From Acidiphilium sp. 37-60-79 (lineage in GTDB: Bacteria; Pseudomonadota; Alphaproteobacteria; Acetobacterales; Acetobacteraceae), in NCBI GenBank assembly GCA_002279355.1, contig NCBV01000022.1, positions 1 to 43,498 on the forward strand: DNA of 43,498 bases. Direction: 5' to 3'. Positions 8,826 through 16,791 of this stretch are shown here, one piece after another; position 1 is the first letter of the stretch; each line of letters begins with the position of its first letter. The notes below the pieces were generated by a model. It was given only the letters and a program-made list of their open reading frames with translations, had not been told where the DNA came from and did no database searches. The position numbers were made by a program, and so were the translations under genes.

Positions 8826-9967
8826 TAGCGGCGCATGAACCGCCGATCGATCCAATCCTTCCAGCGCCACATCAATCGCCCCTCCATCGTCCAGCCGCCC
8901 CGACTGGCCACCGCATAGCGATCGCCGGTGCTCAGCAACGCCAACGCCTCATTCTGCGGCTGGAAATAACGCATCGTCCCGCCGGTGAAGCTGCTGCGCA
9001 AATTTTCTGCTAACGGCGGCCCCTGGCGCACGGCAAACACCCCGGACTTCGGGCGCGGCGCACCGATCACGCTGGCCACATCACCGGCGGCAAAAATCGT
9101 CGAGTGCGAGAGCGATTGCAGCGCCAAATTGACCGCGATGAACCCGTGCTGATCAAGCGTAATCCCCGCCTCGCGCAGCCAGGGCGGCGCGCCCGCCTCG
9201 GTCACGAACAGCATTTCATCAACCGGATAGTCGCGCCCATCGGCACAGCGCAACAGCCCCGGCTCCGCCGCGATAACCACCGCATTACTATGCACGATTA
9301 TCCCGCGCGCGCGCAAAATCCGCTCAAACCGGGCCTGCACCCCGGGCGCATAGCCAGCCAATACCCGATCTGAGCGGCCAAACAGTGACAGCGTGACCAT
9401 CGCCGGGTCACGCCCCGCAGCCATCAGCAATTGGTGCAGCCCATATTGCACCGCGAGCACCATCTCGATGCCGCCCGCCCCCGTGCCAATCACCCCAATC
9501 CGCACCGGTCCCTGCGCCGCGAGCACCCGCTCCACCAGCTCGTGCCAATAAACCAGAAAACCGTTAATCGGCTTGACCGGCACGCCGACCTTTTCAGCCC
9601 CCGGTATCCCAGCCAGATTGGGCGATGATCCAATATTGATCGATAATATATCATAGGAAATCAACGGGCCCGTCGCACAGCGCACAACCCGCCGGTCTGG
9701 ATCCAGCCCCACCACCCGATCCTCAATAAAATGCGCCCCGGCAAAGTCGCAAAGCGGTTTGAGATCAATATGTGCATCGGCAAAATCATAATGCCCCGCA
9801 ACAACCCCCGGCAGCATCCCCGAATAAGGGGTAAACCGATCCCGCCCGATCAAGGTCACCCGCACAGTCTCCGACCGCGCCAAGCCCAAGCGGCGCAGCA
9901 CCTCGACATGGCTGTGGCCGCCGCCCACCAGCACCAAATGTTTTTGCGGAGGTCCGCCTCGATCCAT
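8783..9967 (-). CDS. FAD-dependent pyridine-nucleotide oxidoreductase, 'N-terminal-to-SelD' type
   Basis: A 394-residue NDH-2-like flavoprotein. The FAD Rossmann motif LVLVGGGHSHVEVLRR is at 11-26, a second dinucleotide fold starts at VRIGVIGTGAGG, and an AAGDVAS motif near the C-terminus binds the flavin ribityl chain. GGGHSH with a following PYSGMLPG segment is characteristic of the family that in many bacteria is fused to the N-terminus of selenide-water dikinase. Here the protein ends with the DWIDRRFMRRYQ segment that would join SelD, and SelD is absent. ATG at 9967 gives the best fit to the family start; the same frame also offers ATG at 10009 and GTG at 10021. Its 3' end overlaps the ClC gene by 43 bases. 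Confidence 0.83.
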   Translation of the reverse strand: MDRGGPPQKHLVLVGGGHSHVEVLRRLGLARSETVRVTLIGRDRFTPYSGMLPGVVAGHYDFADAHIDLKPLCDFAGAHFIEDRVVGLDPDRRVVRCATGPLISYDILSINIGSSPNLAGIPGAEKVGVPVKPINGFLVYWHELVERVLAAQGPVRIGVIGTGAGGIEMVLAVQYGLHQLLMAAGRDPAMVTLSLFGRSDRVLAGYAPGVQARFERILRARGIIVHSNAVVIAAEPGLLRCADGRDYPVDEMLFVTEAGAPPWLREAGITLDQHGFIAVNLALQSLSHSTIFAAGDVASVIGAPRPKSGVFAVRQGPPLAENLRSSFTGGTMRYFQPQNEALALLSTGDRYAVASRGGWTMEGRLMWRWKDWIDRRFMRRYQILPSRPGETAGA

Positions 9968-10221
9968 CACAGTCCCAATCAGGCTTAACCGCCGGTCAAA
10001 TCGCCGCATCGCATTCGACACGATGCGCCCCTATGAATGTTATTCTAGCTCCATTAGCGTTATGTCACACCGAAAAGCAAACCGCCTAACCGCAAACGCT
10101 CCTGACGCCCCTCCATCCGGGTGATGCAATTATTTGATCGATCCCGATGTAACCAAATCGCTCCTGCCGGCGTAATGCTACAGCATGTTCATCCGTTCGC
10201 CCCACCAATGTGAGAGAAGAA

Positions 10222-11619
10222 ATGGCCACACCAACCGAAACGCCGCGCGCTGATCACGACCTGCTCGATATTCTCTCCAATCTGCGCTGGAACCGGTTTC
10301 ACACCGCGATCGTGTTGCTATTCGGCCTCGGCTGGGCGCTCGATGCGTTCGAGGTCACCCTGATGGGCAATGTGCTGGGTGCGCTGCGCCAGCATTTTCA
10401 CCTCGGCAGCAACGCCATGTCCTTCATTCTCGCTGCCTGGTTCGTCGGCCTGATGATCGGCGCCGCCGGCTTTGGCATCCTGGCCGACCGCTATGGTCGG
10501 CGGCGGGTATTTCTCGCCAGCCTCATCCTATACGGTCTCGCCACCCTCGCCACCGCCTTCGCCCCCAACCTCGCCGCCCTGCTTATACTCCGCCTGATCG
10601 CAGGCATCGGCGTTGGCGCTGAATATTCTGCGATCAACGCCGCCATCGCCGAATTGGTGCCCAGCCGGTCGCGCGGTCGCGCCGCCGCCATCGTGCTGAA
10701 TTTCTGGCCCATCGGCAGCTTCGTCGCCGCCCTGCTCGCATGGCTCGCGCTCTCGGCCCTGCCCGCCGATATCGGCTGGCGCATGGTGTTTGGCTTGGGC
10801 GGCCTGATCGCCCTCTCCGCCGCATGGTTTCGCCGCCATTTGCCCGAAAGCCCACGCTGGCTCCTCGATGCCGGACGCCCCGATGACGCCAGAGCGATCA
10901 TCGCCGGTATCCAAGCCGGCCTGACCAATATCCGCCCACCCGCCGCCACCCCGATCAGCCATCGGGTGCGCCGCGAAGCCAGTAGCATCATCCGCCTGCT
11001 GCGCCTCTATCCCGGTCGCCTCGCCCTCGGCGCTGCGCTCGATTTCGCCGAGGCCTCTGGCTATTACGGGCTGTTCGCCTTTCTCCCCATCGTGGTGCTA
11101 CCCGCCTTGCATCTACCGCCCGCCCGCCTGCCGATCTTTTATCTCGCCGGCAGCGTCGGCGCCCTCATCGGCGGTCTCGCCGCCGCCTTCCTGCTTGAGC
11201 GTCTTGGCCGCAGCTGGACCGTCGGGCTCTTCTATCTCGCCACCGCCCTCAGCCTGGTCGGCTTCGCCGCCTCCGTCCATCTCGGCGCGGGCGCGATCAT
11301 GCTTGGCTTTGCCGGTGTGAACATGCTCGCGACCGGCAGTTGGATCGCGGCCTACCCCACCTTCTCCGAGCTGTTCCCCACCGCCCTGCGCGCCACGGGC
11401 ATCGGCGCTTCCGTCGCCATCGGGCGCATCGGCGCCGCCTTGTCACCCTTCCTGGTCGGCTATGTCGGTGCGCGCAGCATGCCGGCCGCCTTGCTCATGC
11501 TCGCTGGATTCTGGGCCATCGGCGCGCTCGCCATCCTGATCTGGCGCCGCCAAGGTGGGGTGGAAGCGCGTGGCCTCTCGCTCGAACAGCTCAGCGCTGA
11601 GCCCCTCGCCAATGTTTGA
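10222..11619 (+). CDS. MFS transporter (sugar-porter/aromatic-acid symporter-like)
   Basis: A 465-residue twelve-helix major-facilitator protein. The loop 2-3 signature GILADRYGRRRVF, a PSRSRGRAAA turn after helix 4, and LPESPRWLL after helix 6 place it among sugar-porter/AAHS-like metabolite:H+ symporters. A DAFEVTLMG segment in helix 1 resembles the acidic residue used by carboxylate transporters. I chose the ATG at 10222, with AGAGAAG immediately upstream; a GTG at 10210 is the alternative. The stop overlaps the start of the next gene by eight bases, so it heads the five-gene radical-SAM operon and is probably its importer or exporter. The substrate is unknown. Confidence 0.9.
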   Translation: MATPTETPRADHDLLDILSNLRWNRFHTAIVLLFGLGWALDAFEVTLMGNVLGALRQHFHLGSNAMSFILAAWFVGLMIGAAGFGILADRYGRRRVFLASLILYGLATLATAFAPNLAALLILRLIAGIGVGAEYSAINAAIAELVPSRSRGRAAAIVLNFWPIGSFVAALLAWLALSALPADIGWRMVFGLGGLIALSAAWFRRHLPESPRWLLDAGRPDDARAIIAGIQAGLTNIRPPAATPISHRVRREASSIIRLLRLYPGRLALGAALDFAEASGYYGLFAFLPIVVLPALHLPPARLPIFYLAGSVGALIGGLAAAFLLERLGRSWTVGLFYLATALSLVGFAASVHLGAGAIMLGFAGVNMLATGSWIAAYPTFSELFPTALRATGIGASVAIGRIGAALSPFLVGYVGARSMPAALLMLAGFWAIGALAILIWRRQGGVEARGLSLEQLSAEPLANV

Positions 11620-13393
11620 CGCCATCATCCACGCCACACCGCCGGTGCATCACGCGGACGCACCCGTGCTGATTTTTGGCGGCAATTACAGCAATCTGCA
11701 GGCAACGACCGCCCTGCTCGCCGCGGCCGCCCGCCACCGCATCGACCCCGCTCACATCATCTGCACCGGCGATATCATCGCCTATGGCGCGGACCCGCAA
11801 GCCTGTGTCGATCTCATCCGCACGCACGGCATCTCCACCATCATGGGCAATTGCGAAGAACAGCTCGCCGCCGACGCGCTTGATTGCGGCTGTGGTTTCA
11901 CACCGGGCTCCGCCTGCGATATGCTCGCAAATAGCTGGTTCAGCTATGCCCGTCGCCATCTCGATGATGATGCCAGAAGCTGGATGCAAACCCTGCCGCG
12001 CCGGATCGATCTGCATATTGGCGGTAAGCGCTTGGCCATTATTCATGGCGCCCCCAGCCGGATCAATCGGTTCCTCTTCGCCTCCGATCCCGATGACATT
12101 TTCGCGCCTGAAATCGCCCAAACCGGCTGCGACGGCGTGATCGCAGGCCATAGCGGCCTCGGCTTCACCCGCATGATCGGCACACAAATCTGGCATAATG
12201 CCGGCGCCATCGGCCTGCCTGCCAATGACGGCTCGCCGCGCGGCTGGTACTCGGTGCTCACTCCCAAATCCGACGGGTTGATCATCACCACCCACCCGCT
12301 CGATTATGACCACCGCGCCGCCGCCGCCGCCATGCGCCGCGCCGAACTCCCCCCCGATTACGCCGATGCCATCGAGACCGGCATTTGGCCCAATCTCGAT
12401 ATTCTGCCCCTGCCCGAACGCGCCGCCACCGCACAGCCGCAAACCCCGCAAACCATCCATCTACCCGCTCAAGCGCCCGCGCCTGATCCGCGTCCCGCCC
12501 CCCCAACACATTATGCCCGCATCGCCCTCGAACGGCTGGAAACGCTCTGGTTCAATACCGGCACATTATGCAACCTCGCTTGCGATGGCTGTTATATCGA
12601 AAGCAGCCCGCGCAACGACCGGCTGGCCTATCTCGCGCACGCCGAATTCACCCGGATCATCGATGAAGCCCGCGCCACCCAGCCCGCCTTGCGCGCAATC
12701 GGCTTCACCGGCGGCGAACCCTTCATGAACCCCGCCATCATCCCGATGCTGGACGAAGCCCTGACCCATGGCTACCGCACCCTGGTTTTGACCAACGCCA
12801 TGCGTCCCATGCAGCGCCATTTTCCCATCCTGCAACGCCTGCGCGCCACCCATGGCAGCCAGCTCGCGCTCCGCGTCTCGCTCGATCATTTCACCCAAGT
12901 CGGCCACGACGCCCTGCGCGGCGCGCAAGCATGGCAGCCAGCCCTCACCGGCCTGAAATCCCTGTTCGATGCCGGTTTCGCACCAACCATCGCCGCCCGG
13001 TTCAATCCAGCGCATGAAACCGAAGCGGACACCCGCACAGGCTTCGCCGCCTTATTCGCGGCCCAAGCTTGGCCCATCGATGCCCACAACCCGGATCATC
13101 TCGTGCTATTCCCCGAAATGAGCACCCCAAATCCCATCCAAGGCGTCAGCGCCGCCGCCTGGGCCGCGCTCGCCCCGCGCGGCGCCGATGCCATGTGCCG
13201 GACATCGCGGATGGTGGTGCAACGCAAAGGCGAATCGCAGGCCAGTTTGGTCGCCTGCACCCTACTCCCCTACACGCCGCGCTTTGACCTTGGCCCAACC
13301 CTCGCCGGCGCCACCAGCCCGGTCACGCTCGATCACCCGCATTGCGCCCGGTTTTGCGTATTCGGCGCCTCATCATGCATGACCGCACGATGA
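11612..13393 (+). CDS. Metallophosphoesterase-like/radical SAM fusion protein
   Basis: A 593-residue two-domain protein. Residues of about 10-240 form a calcineurin-like phosphoesterase fold with CTGDIIAYG, IMGNCEEQ, IIHGAPSR and AGHSG motifs. The first metal motif (DxH in active enzymes) is replaced by GGNYSN, and the GHxH motif is reduced to GHSG. A Pro/Ala-rich linker (about 265-305) leads to a radical-SAM domain with CxxxCxxC at C320, C324 and C327 (LCNLACDGCYIE) and GFTGGEPF. Five more cysteines (529, 549, 578, 582, 589) near the C-terminus could hold an auxiliary Fe-S cluster, as in SPASM/twitch enzymes. The start ATG overlaps the MFS stop by eight bases. Substrate unknown; neighbours suggest a step in making a glycosylated small molecule or lipid. 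Confidence 0.87.
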   Translation: MFDAIIHATPPVHHADAPVLIFGGNYSNLQATTALLAAAARHRIDPAHIICTGDIIAYGADPQACVDLIRTHGISTIMGNCEEQLAADALDCGCGFTPGSACDMLANSWFSYARRHLDDDARSWMQTLPRRIDLHIGGKRLAIIHGAPSRINRFLFASDPDDIFAPEIAQTGCDGVIAGHSGLGFTRMIGTQIWHNAGAIGLPANDGSPRGWYSVLTPKSDGLIITTHPLDYDHRAAAAAMRRAELPPDYADAIETGIWPNLDILPLPERAATAQPQTPQTIHLPAQAPAPDPRPAPPTHYARIALERLETLWFNTGTLCNLACDGCYIESSPRNDRLAYLAHAEFTRIIDEARATQPALRAIGFTGGEPFMNPAIIPMLDEALTHGYRTLVLTNAMRPMQRHFPILQRLRATHGSQLALRVSLDHFTQVGHDALRGAQAWQPALTGLKSLFDAGFAPTIAARFNPAHETEADTRTGFAALFAAQAWPIDAHNPDHLVLFPEMSTPNPIQGVSAAAWAALAPRGADAMCRTSRMVVQRKGESQASLVACTLLPYTPRFDLGPTLAGATSPVTLDHPHCARFCVFGASSCMTAR

Positions 13394-15498
13394 GCACCAC
13401 CACCCACCGCCCCGCGAGCCTTGCCCGCCTGTTCCTGTTCGGCGCGCTGATCGTGCTCGTCATCGCCATCGCCGCGCATCTGGGCGGCCACACCCTCACC
13501 CTCGAAGCCCTGCAACAGCACGCCGCCTCCCTGCGCCGCACCATCGCCACCCACCCGATCATCAGTGCTGCGGTCTATTTCGCGCTCTATATCGCCGCCA
13601 CCGCACTGTCAGTCCCCGGTGCGATTATCCTCACAATCGGCGCGGGCGCCCTGTTTGGTGTCATTGAAGGCAGCATCCTGGTCTCATTCGCCTCCTCCAT
13701 CGGCGCCAGCCTCGCTTTTCTCACCGCCCGCTTCCTGCTCCGCGACATGGCGCTCGGGCGTTTCCCCGGCCTATTCGCCCGCATCGATCAAGGGATCGCC
13801 CGCGATGGCGCGCTTTATCTCATCTCGCTCCGTCTCGCCCCGGTGGTGCCGTTCGTCGCGGTCAATCTGCTGGCCGGTCTCACCAAATTATCGCTCCGCC
13901 GCTTTTATCTCGCGAGCCAGATCGGCATGCTCCCCGCCACCCTGATCTATGTCAACGCCGGTGCCGGCCTCGCCACGCTGGGCCGGCACGGCGCAATCCT
14001 CACCCCCCGCTTGATCATCGGCCTGCTGCTCCTCGCCGCCTTGCCAATGATCGCCCCGCGCCTGCGTGACCTGTTCATCGCCCGCCGCGCCTATGCGGGC
14101 TTCACCCGCCCGAAACATTTCGATCGCAATCTCATCGTCATCGGCGCCGGCGCCGCCGGTTTGGTGAGCGCCTATGTCGCCAGCGCCGTGCGCGCCAAAG
14201 TCACCTTGATCGAAGCCGCGCGCATGGGCGGCGATTGCCTCAATACCGGCTGCGTCCCCTCCAAAGCCCTGCTCCACGCCGCCCGCCACGGCGCTGATTT
14301 TTCCGCCGCCCGCGCAGCGGTGCACGCCGCCATCACCGGCATCGCCCCGCATGATTCCGTCGCGCGCTATCAATCGCTCGGCGTCGATGTGCGCATCGGC
14401 CACGCCATGATCGAAACGCCCTGGAGCGTCACCATCAACGGCGAAACCCTCACCACCCGCGCCATCGTCATCGCCGCTGGCGCCGAACCCTTCGTGCCCG
14501 CCCTGCCCGGCCTCGCCGATAGCCCGTTCGCCACCTCGGAAACCCTCTGGGACATCGAGGCTCTGCCCGCCCGCCTCGTCATCCTCGGCGGCGGGCCGAT
14601 CGGCTGCGAAATGGCGCAAGCCTTCGCCCGCCTCGGCAGCCACGTCACCCTGGTCGAAATGGCCGACCGCTTGATGCTGCGCGAGGATGATGCGGTCTCC
14701 GCCGCCATGGTGACACGCCTCACCCGCGACGGCGTGACGATCCGCACCGCCCACCGCGCCATCGCCGTGCAGCACGACGCCGATGGCTATAGCCTGCGCG
14801 CCGAGCATGACGGTGCGGCAACCATCATCCCATTTGATCGCCTCCTGGTCGCAATCGGCCGCAAGCCGCGGGTCACTGGCTATGGGTTGGAAGCGCTGGG
14901 CGTAAAGCTGGCCAAATCCGGCATCATCGAAACCGGCGAGACCCTGCAAACAAGCTTCCCCAATATCTTTGCCTGTGGCGATGTCTCCGGCCCCTACCAA
15001 CTCACCCATGTCGCCGGCTTTCAAGGCGGTTTCGCCGCCCTGAACGCGTTATTCGCTCCGCTCTGGCGCTTCAAGCCAAGCTATCGCGCGGTTCCCGCCG
15101 TCACCTATACCAGCCCCGAAATCGCCCGCGTCGGCCTCAATGAGCGCGAGGCCAAAGCACAAAACCTCGCCTACGAGCTCACACACTATGATTTTGCCGA
15201 ACTCGACCGCGCCATCGCCGAAGGCGATACCGAAGGCTTCATCACCGTGCTCACCCGCAAAGGCTCGGACCAGATCCTCGGCGCCACCATCGTCGGCACC
15301 CAGGCCGGTGAACTGCTCTCCAGCTTTACCCTCGCAATGCAAAACAAACTCGGCCTGAAAAAACTCATGAGCGCAATCTACCCCTACCCAACCCGCAGTG
15401 AAGCAATCCGCGCGATTGCCGGCCAATGGCGCCAAAATCATACATCGCCGCGCAGCCTCGCCATCCTCGAACGGTTCCATCGCTGGCGGCGCGGATGA
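13390..15498 (+). CDS. VTT (TVP38/TMEM64) membrane domain fused to mercuric-reductase-like flavoprotein
   Basis: A 702-residue fusion. Residues of about 10-235 are a VTT/SNARE-associated membrane domain with the conserved GAGALFG...GASLAF segment and a LAPVVPFVAVN re-entrant loop. Residues of about 245-702 form a class I pyridine-nucleotide disulfide oxidoreductase: FAD motif IVIGAGAAGLV, redox pair C283-C288 in GGDCLNTGCVPSK, NAD(P) motif VILGGGPIGCE, and FACGDVSG. At the position of the usual HxHPT base the sequence has YPYPT (Y664), as in MerA-like enzymes, so lipoamide- or glutathione-type chemistry is unlikely. ATG overlaps the preceding stop (ATGA). The fusion tethers a thiol redox centre to the membrane; such fusions occur near TIGR04282/TIGR04283 glycosyltransferase genes. 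Confidence 0.9.
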   Translation: MSTTTHRPASLARLFLFGALIVLVIAIAAHLGGHTLTLEALQQHAASLRRTIATHPIISAAVYFALYIAATALSVPGAIILTIGAGALFGVIEGSILVSFASSIGASLAFLTARFLLRDMALGRFPGLFARIDQGIARDGALYLISLRLAPVVPFVAVNLLAGLTKLSLRRFYLASQIGMLPATLIYVNAGAGLATLGRHGAILTPRLIIGLLLLAALPMIAPRLRDLFIARRAYAGFTRPKHFDRNLIVIGAGAAGLVSAYVASAVRAKVTLIEAARMGGDCLNTGCVPSKALLHAARHGADFSAARAAVHAAITGIAPHDSVARYQSLGVDVRIGHAMIETPWSVTINGETLTTRAIVIAAGAEPFVPALPGLADSPFATSETLWDIEALPARLVILGGGPIGCEMAQAFARLGSHVTLVEMADRLMLREDDAVSAAMVTRLTRDGVTIRTAHRAIAVQHDADGYSLRAEHDGAATIIPFDRLLVAIGRKPRVTGYGLEALGVKLAKSGIIETGETLQTSFPNIFACGDVSGPYQLTHVAGFQGGFAALNALFAPLWRFKPSYRAVPAVTYTSPEIARVGLNEREAKAQNLAYELTHYDFAELDRAIAEGDTEGFITVLTRKGSDQILGATIVGTQAGELLSSFTLAMQNKLGLKKLMSAIYPYPTRSEAIRAIAGQWRQNHTSPRSLAILERFHRWRRG

Positions 15499-16196
15499 AC
15501 CCATCGCCGCCCCTCACCATCATCATCCCGACACTGAACGAAGCCGACCATCTCCCCGCCTTGCTCGCCACCCTCACCGCCGCCCGCGAACCGCTCACCA
15601 TCATCATCAGCGATGGCGGCAGCCACGATGCCACCCTGCTGATCGCCCAAAAGGCTGGCGCTCACCTCATCAAAGGCCCACCCGGACGCGGCTTGCAGCT
15701 CCAGCGCGGCATCGACCATGCTCAAACCATCCACTCAACCGGCTGGTTTTTGCTCCTCCATGCCGATACCGCGCTGCCGCCTGACTGGCTCACCGCGCTG
15801 CACCCCGCCTTCGCCCATCCGCAGCGCGCCCATTATGGCCGCCTGCGCTTTGCCAGCGCCGATCCCCGCGCCCGCCTGTTCGAAGCGGGGGTACGGCTGC
15901 GCTGCGCCCTGTTCGCGCTGCCTTATGGCGATCAATCCTTGCTCATCCATCAATCCCTGCTCACCGTCATCGGCGGCATCCCGCCTTTGCCGCTGATGGA
16001 AGATGTCGCCCTCGCCCGCCGCCTCGGTCGCCACCGCCTCGCCCCGCTCGATCTACTCGTCACCACCGACGCTAGCGCCTATATCCGCGATGGCTGGTTT
16101 CGCCGCGCCGCCCAAAACCTCACCCGCCTCGCCCAATTCACCCTGACCCATGCCACCCCACGCGCCACCCCACGCGCCGCCTCCTACCGCCGATGA
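15495..16196 (+). CDS. Family 2 glycosyltransferase (TIGR04283-like)
   Basis: A 233-residue GT-A glycosyltransferase. The N-terminal LTIIIPTLNEADHL strand, the ISDGGSHDAT nucleotide-binding loop, the LLHADTALP metal-binding segment and the PLMEDVALARRL acceptor helix are the usual order of a short GT2 enzyme. The pattern of GRGLQLQRG after the DGGS motif matches the TIGR04283 set that NCBI labels arsenosugar-biosynthesis glycosyltransferases. It has no membrane helices. It starts in ATGA overlap with the previous stop and ends in ATGA overlap with the DUF2064 gene. The sugar donor and the acceptor are unknown; the family name does not prove an arsenic substrate. Confidence 0.89.
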   Translation: MNPSPPLTIIIPTLNEADHLPALLATLTAAREPLTIIISDGGSHDATLLIAQKAGAHLIKGPPGRGLQLQRGIDHAQTIHSTGWFLLLHADTALPPDWLTALHPAFAHPQRAHYGRLRFASADPRARLFEAGVRLRCALFALPYGDQSLLIHQSLLTVIGGIPPLPLMEDVALARRLGRHRLAPLDLLVTTDASAYIRDGWFRRAAQNLTRLAQFTLTHATPRATPRAASYRR

Positions 16197-16750
16197 GCCG
16201 CCCGGTCATCATCCTCTTCACCCGCATCCCCCGGCTCGGCGTCGGCAAGCGGCGCCTCGCCCGCCAAATCGGTGATCGTGCCGCCCTCACTTTGTCGCGC
16301 ACCCTGCTGCAAAACCTCCTGCACCGCCTGCGCCCGCTGCGCGGCGTCACCCGCCTCATCGCCGCCACGCCCGATCACCATGCCAAATTCCACGCCCCCG
16401 GCTGGACCCTCATCCCCCAAGGCGGCGGCGATCTCGGCGCGCGGATGCAGCGCGCCATCGCCCGCTTCCCGCGCCGCCCGGTGGTGCTGATCGGCAGCGA
16501 TATCCCGGGAATTACCGGCGCCGACCTGCGCACCGCCTTGCATCTGCTGCGTGGCCATCACGCGGTGTTCGGCCCCGCCACCGATGGCGGCTATTGGCTC
16601 ATCGGCCAATCAGCGCGCCGCCCGGCAACCCCGTTCGCCAACACACGCTGGTCCAGCGCCCACACATTGGCCGACACGCGCCGCAATTTTCCTCGCCGCC
16701 GGATCGCGCTACTCCGCCCCCTCGCCGATATCGACGAGGCACCGCCCTAA
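16193..16750 (+). CDS. DUF2064 (TIGR04282-like) nucleotidyl/glycosyltransferase-fold protein
   Basis: A 185-residue protein of the DUF2064 family, a compact GT-A/nucleotidyltransferase fold. Visible are an N-terminal strand VIILFTRIPRLGVGKRRLA (the dinucleotide/phosphate loop with the KxRLA pattern), the QGGGDLGARM segment, VLIGSDIPGI with the metal-binding aspartate, and ATDGGYWLIG. It regularly sits beside TIGR04283 glycosyltransferases and may activate or transfer a sugar in the same pathway. The start overlaps the upstream stop (ATGA). It is the last gene of this block; 41 bases then separate it from the OxyR-like gene, with a weak ACCCG/CGGGT inverted repeat in between. Confidence 0.88.
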   Translation: MSRPVIILFTRIPRLGVGKRRLARQIGDRAALTLSRTLLQNLLHRLRPLRGVTRLIAATPDHHAKFHAPGWTLIPQGGGDLGARMQRAIARFPRRPVVLIGSDIPGITGADLRTALHLLRGHHAVFGPATDGGYWLIGQSARRPATPFANTRWSSAHTLADTRRNFPRRRIALLRPLADIDEAPP

Positions 16751-16791
16751 CCCGTATTTTACCGGGTCGGGTTCCGCCCCTATAAATCCTG

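Noticed and set aside
10022-10221. -35/-10 pair (GTGACA, TAGAAT) for the minus-strand FAD oxidoreductase
   Set aside because: Spacing is only 15 bases and the match is poor; too weak to list.
11612-13393. Annotation as ArsS
   Set aside because: The domain order (phosphoesterase-like then radical SAM) and the LCNLACDGCY motif context do not match ArsS as I know it; only the neighbouring genes recall arsenosugar clusters.
13888-15024. 378-codon minus-strand frame
   Set aside because: Lies wholly antisense to the VTT/flavoprotein fusion, is rich in Gly/Ala/Asp as expected for the complement of GC-biased codons, and has no motif.
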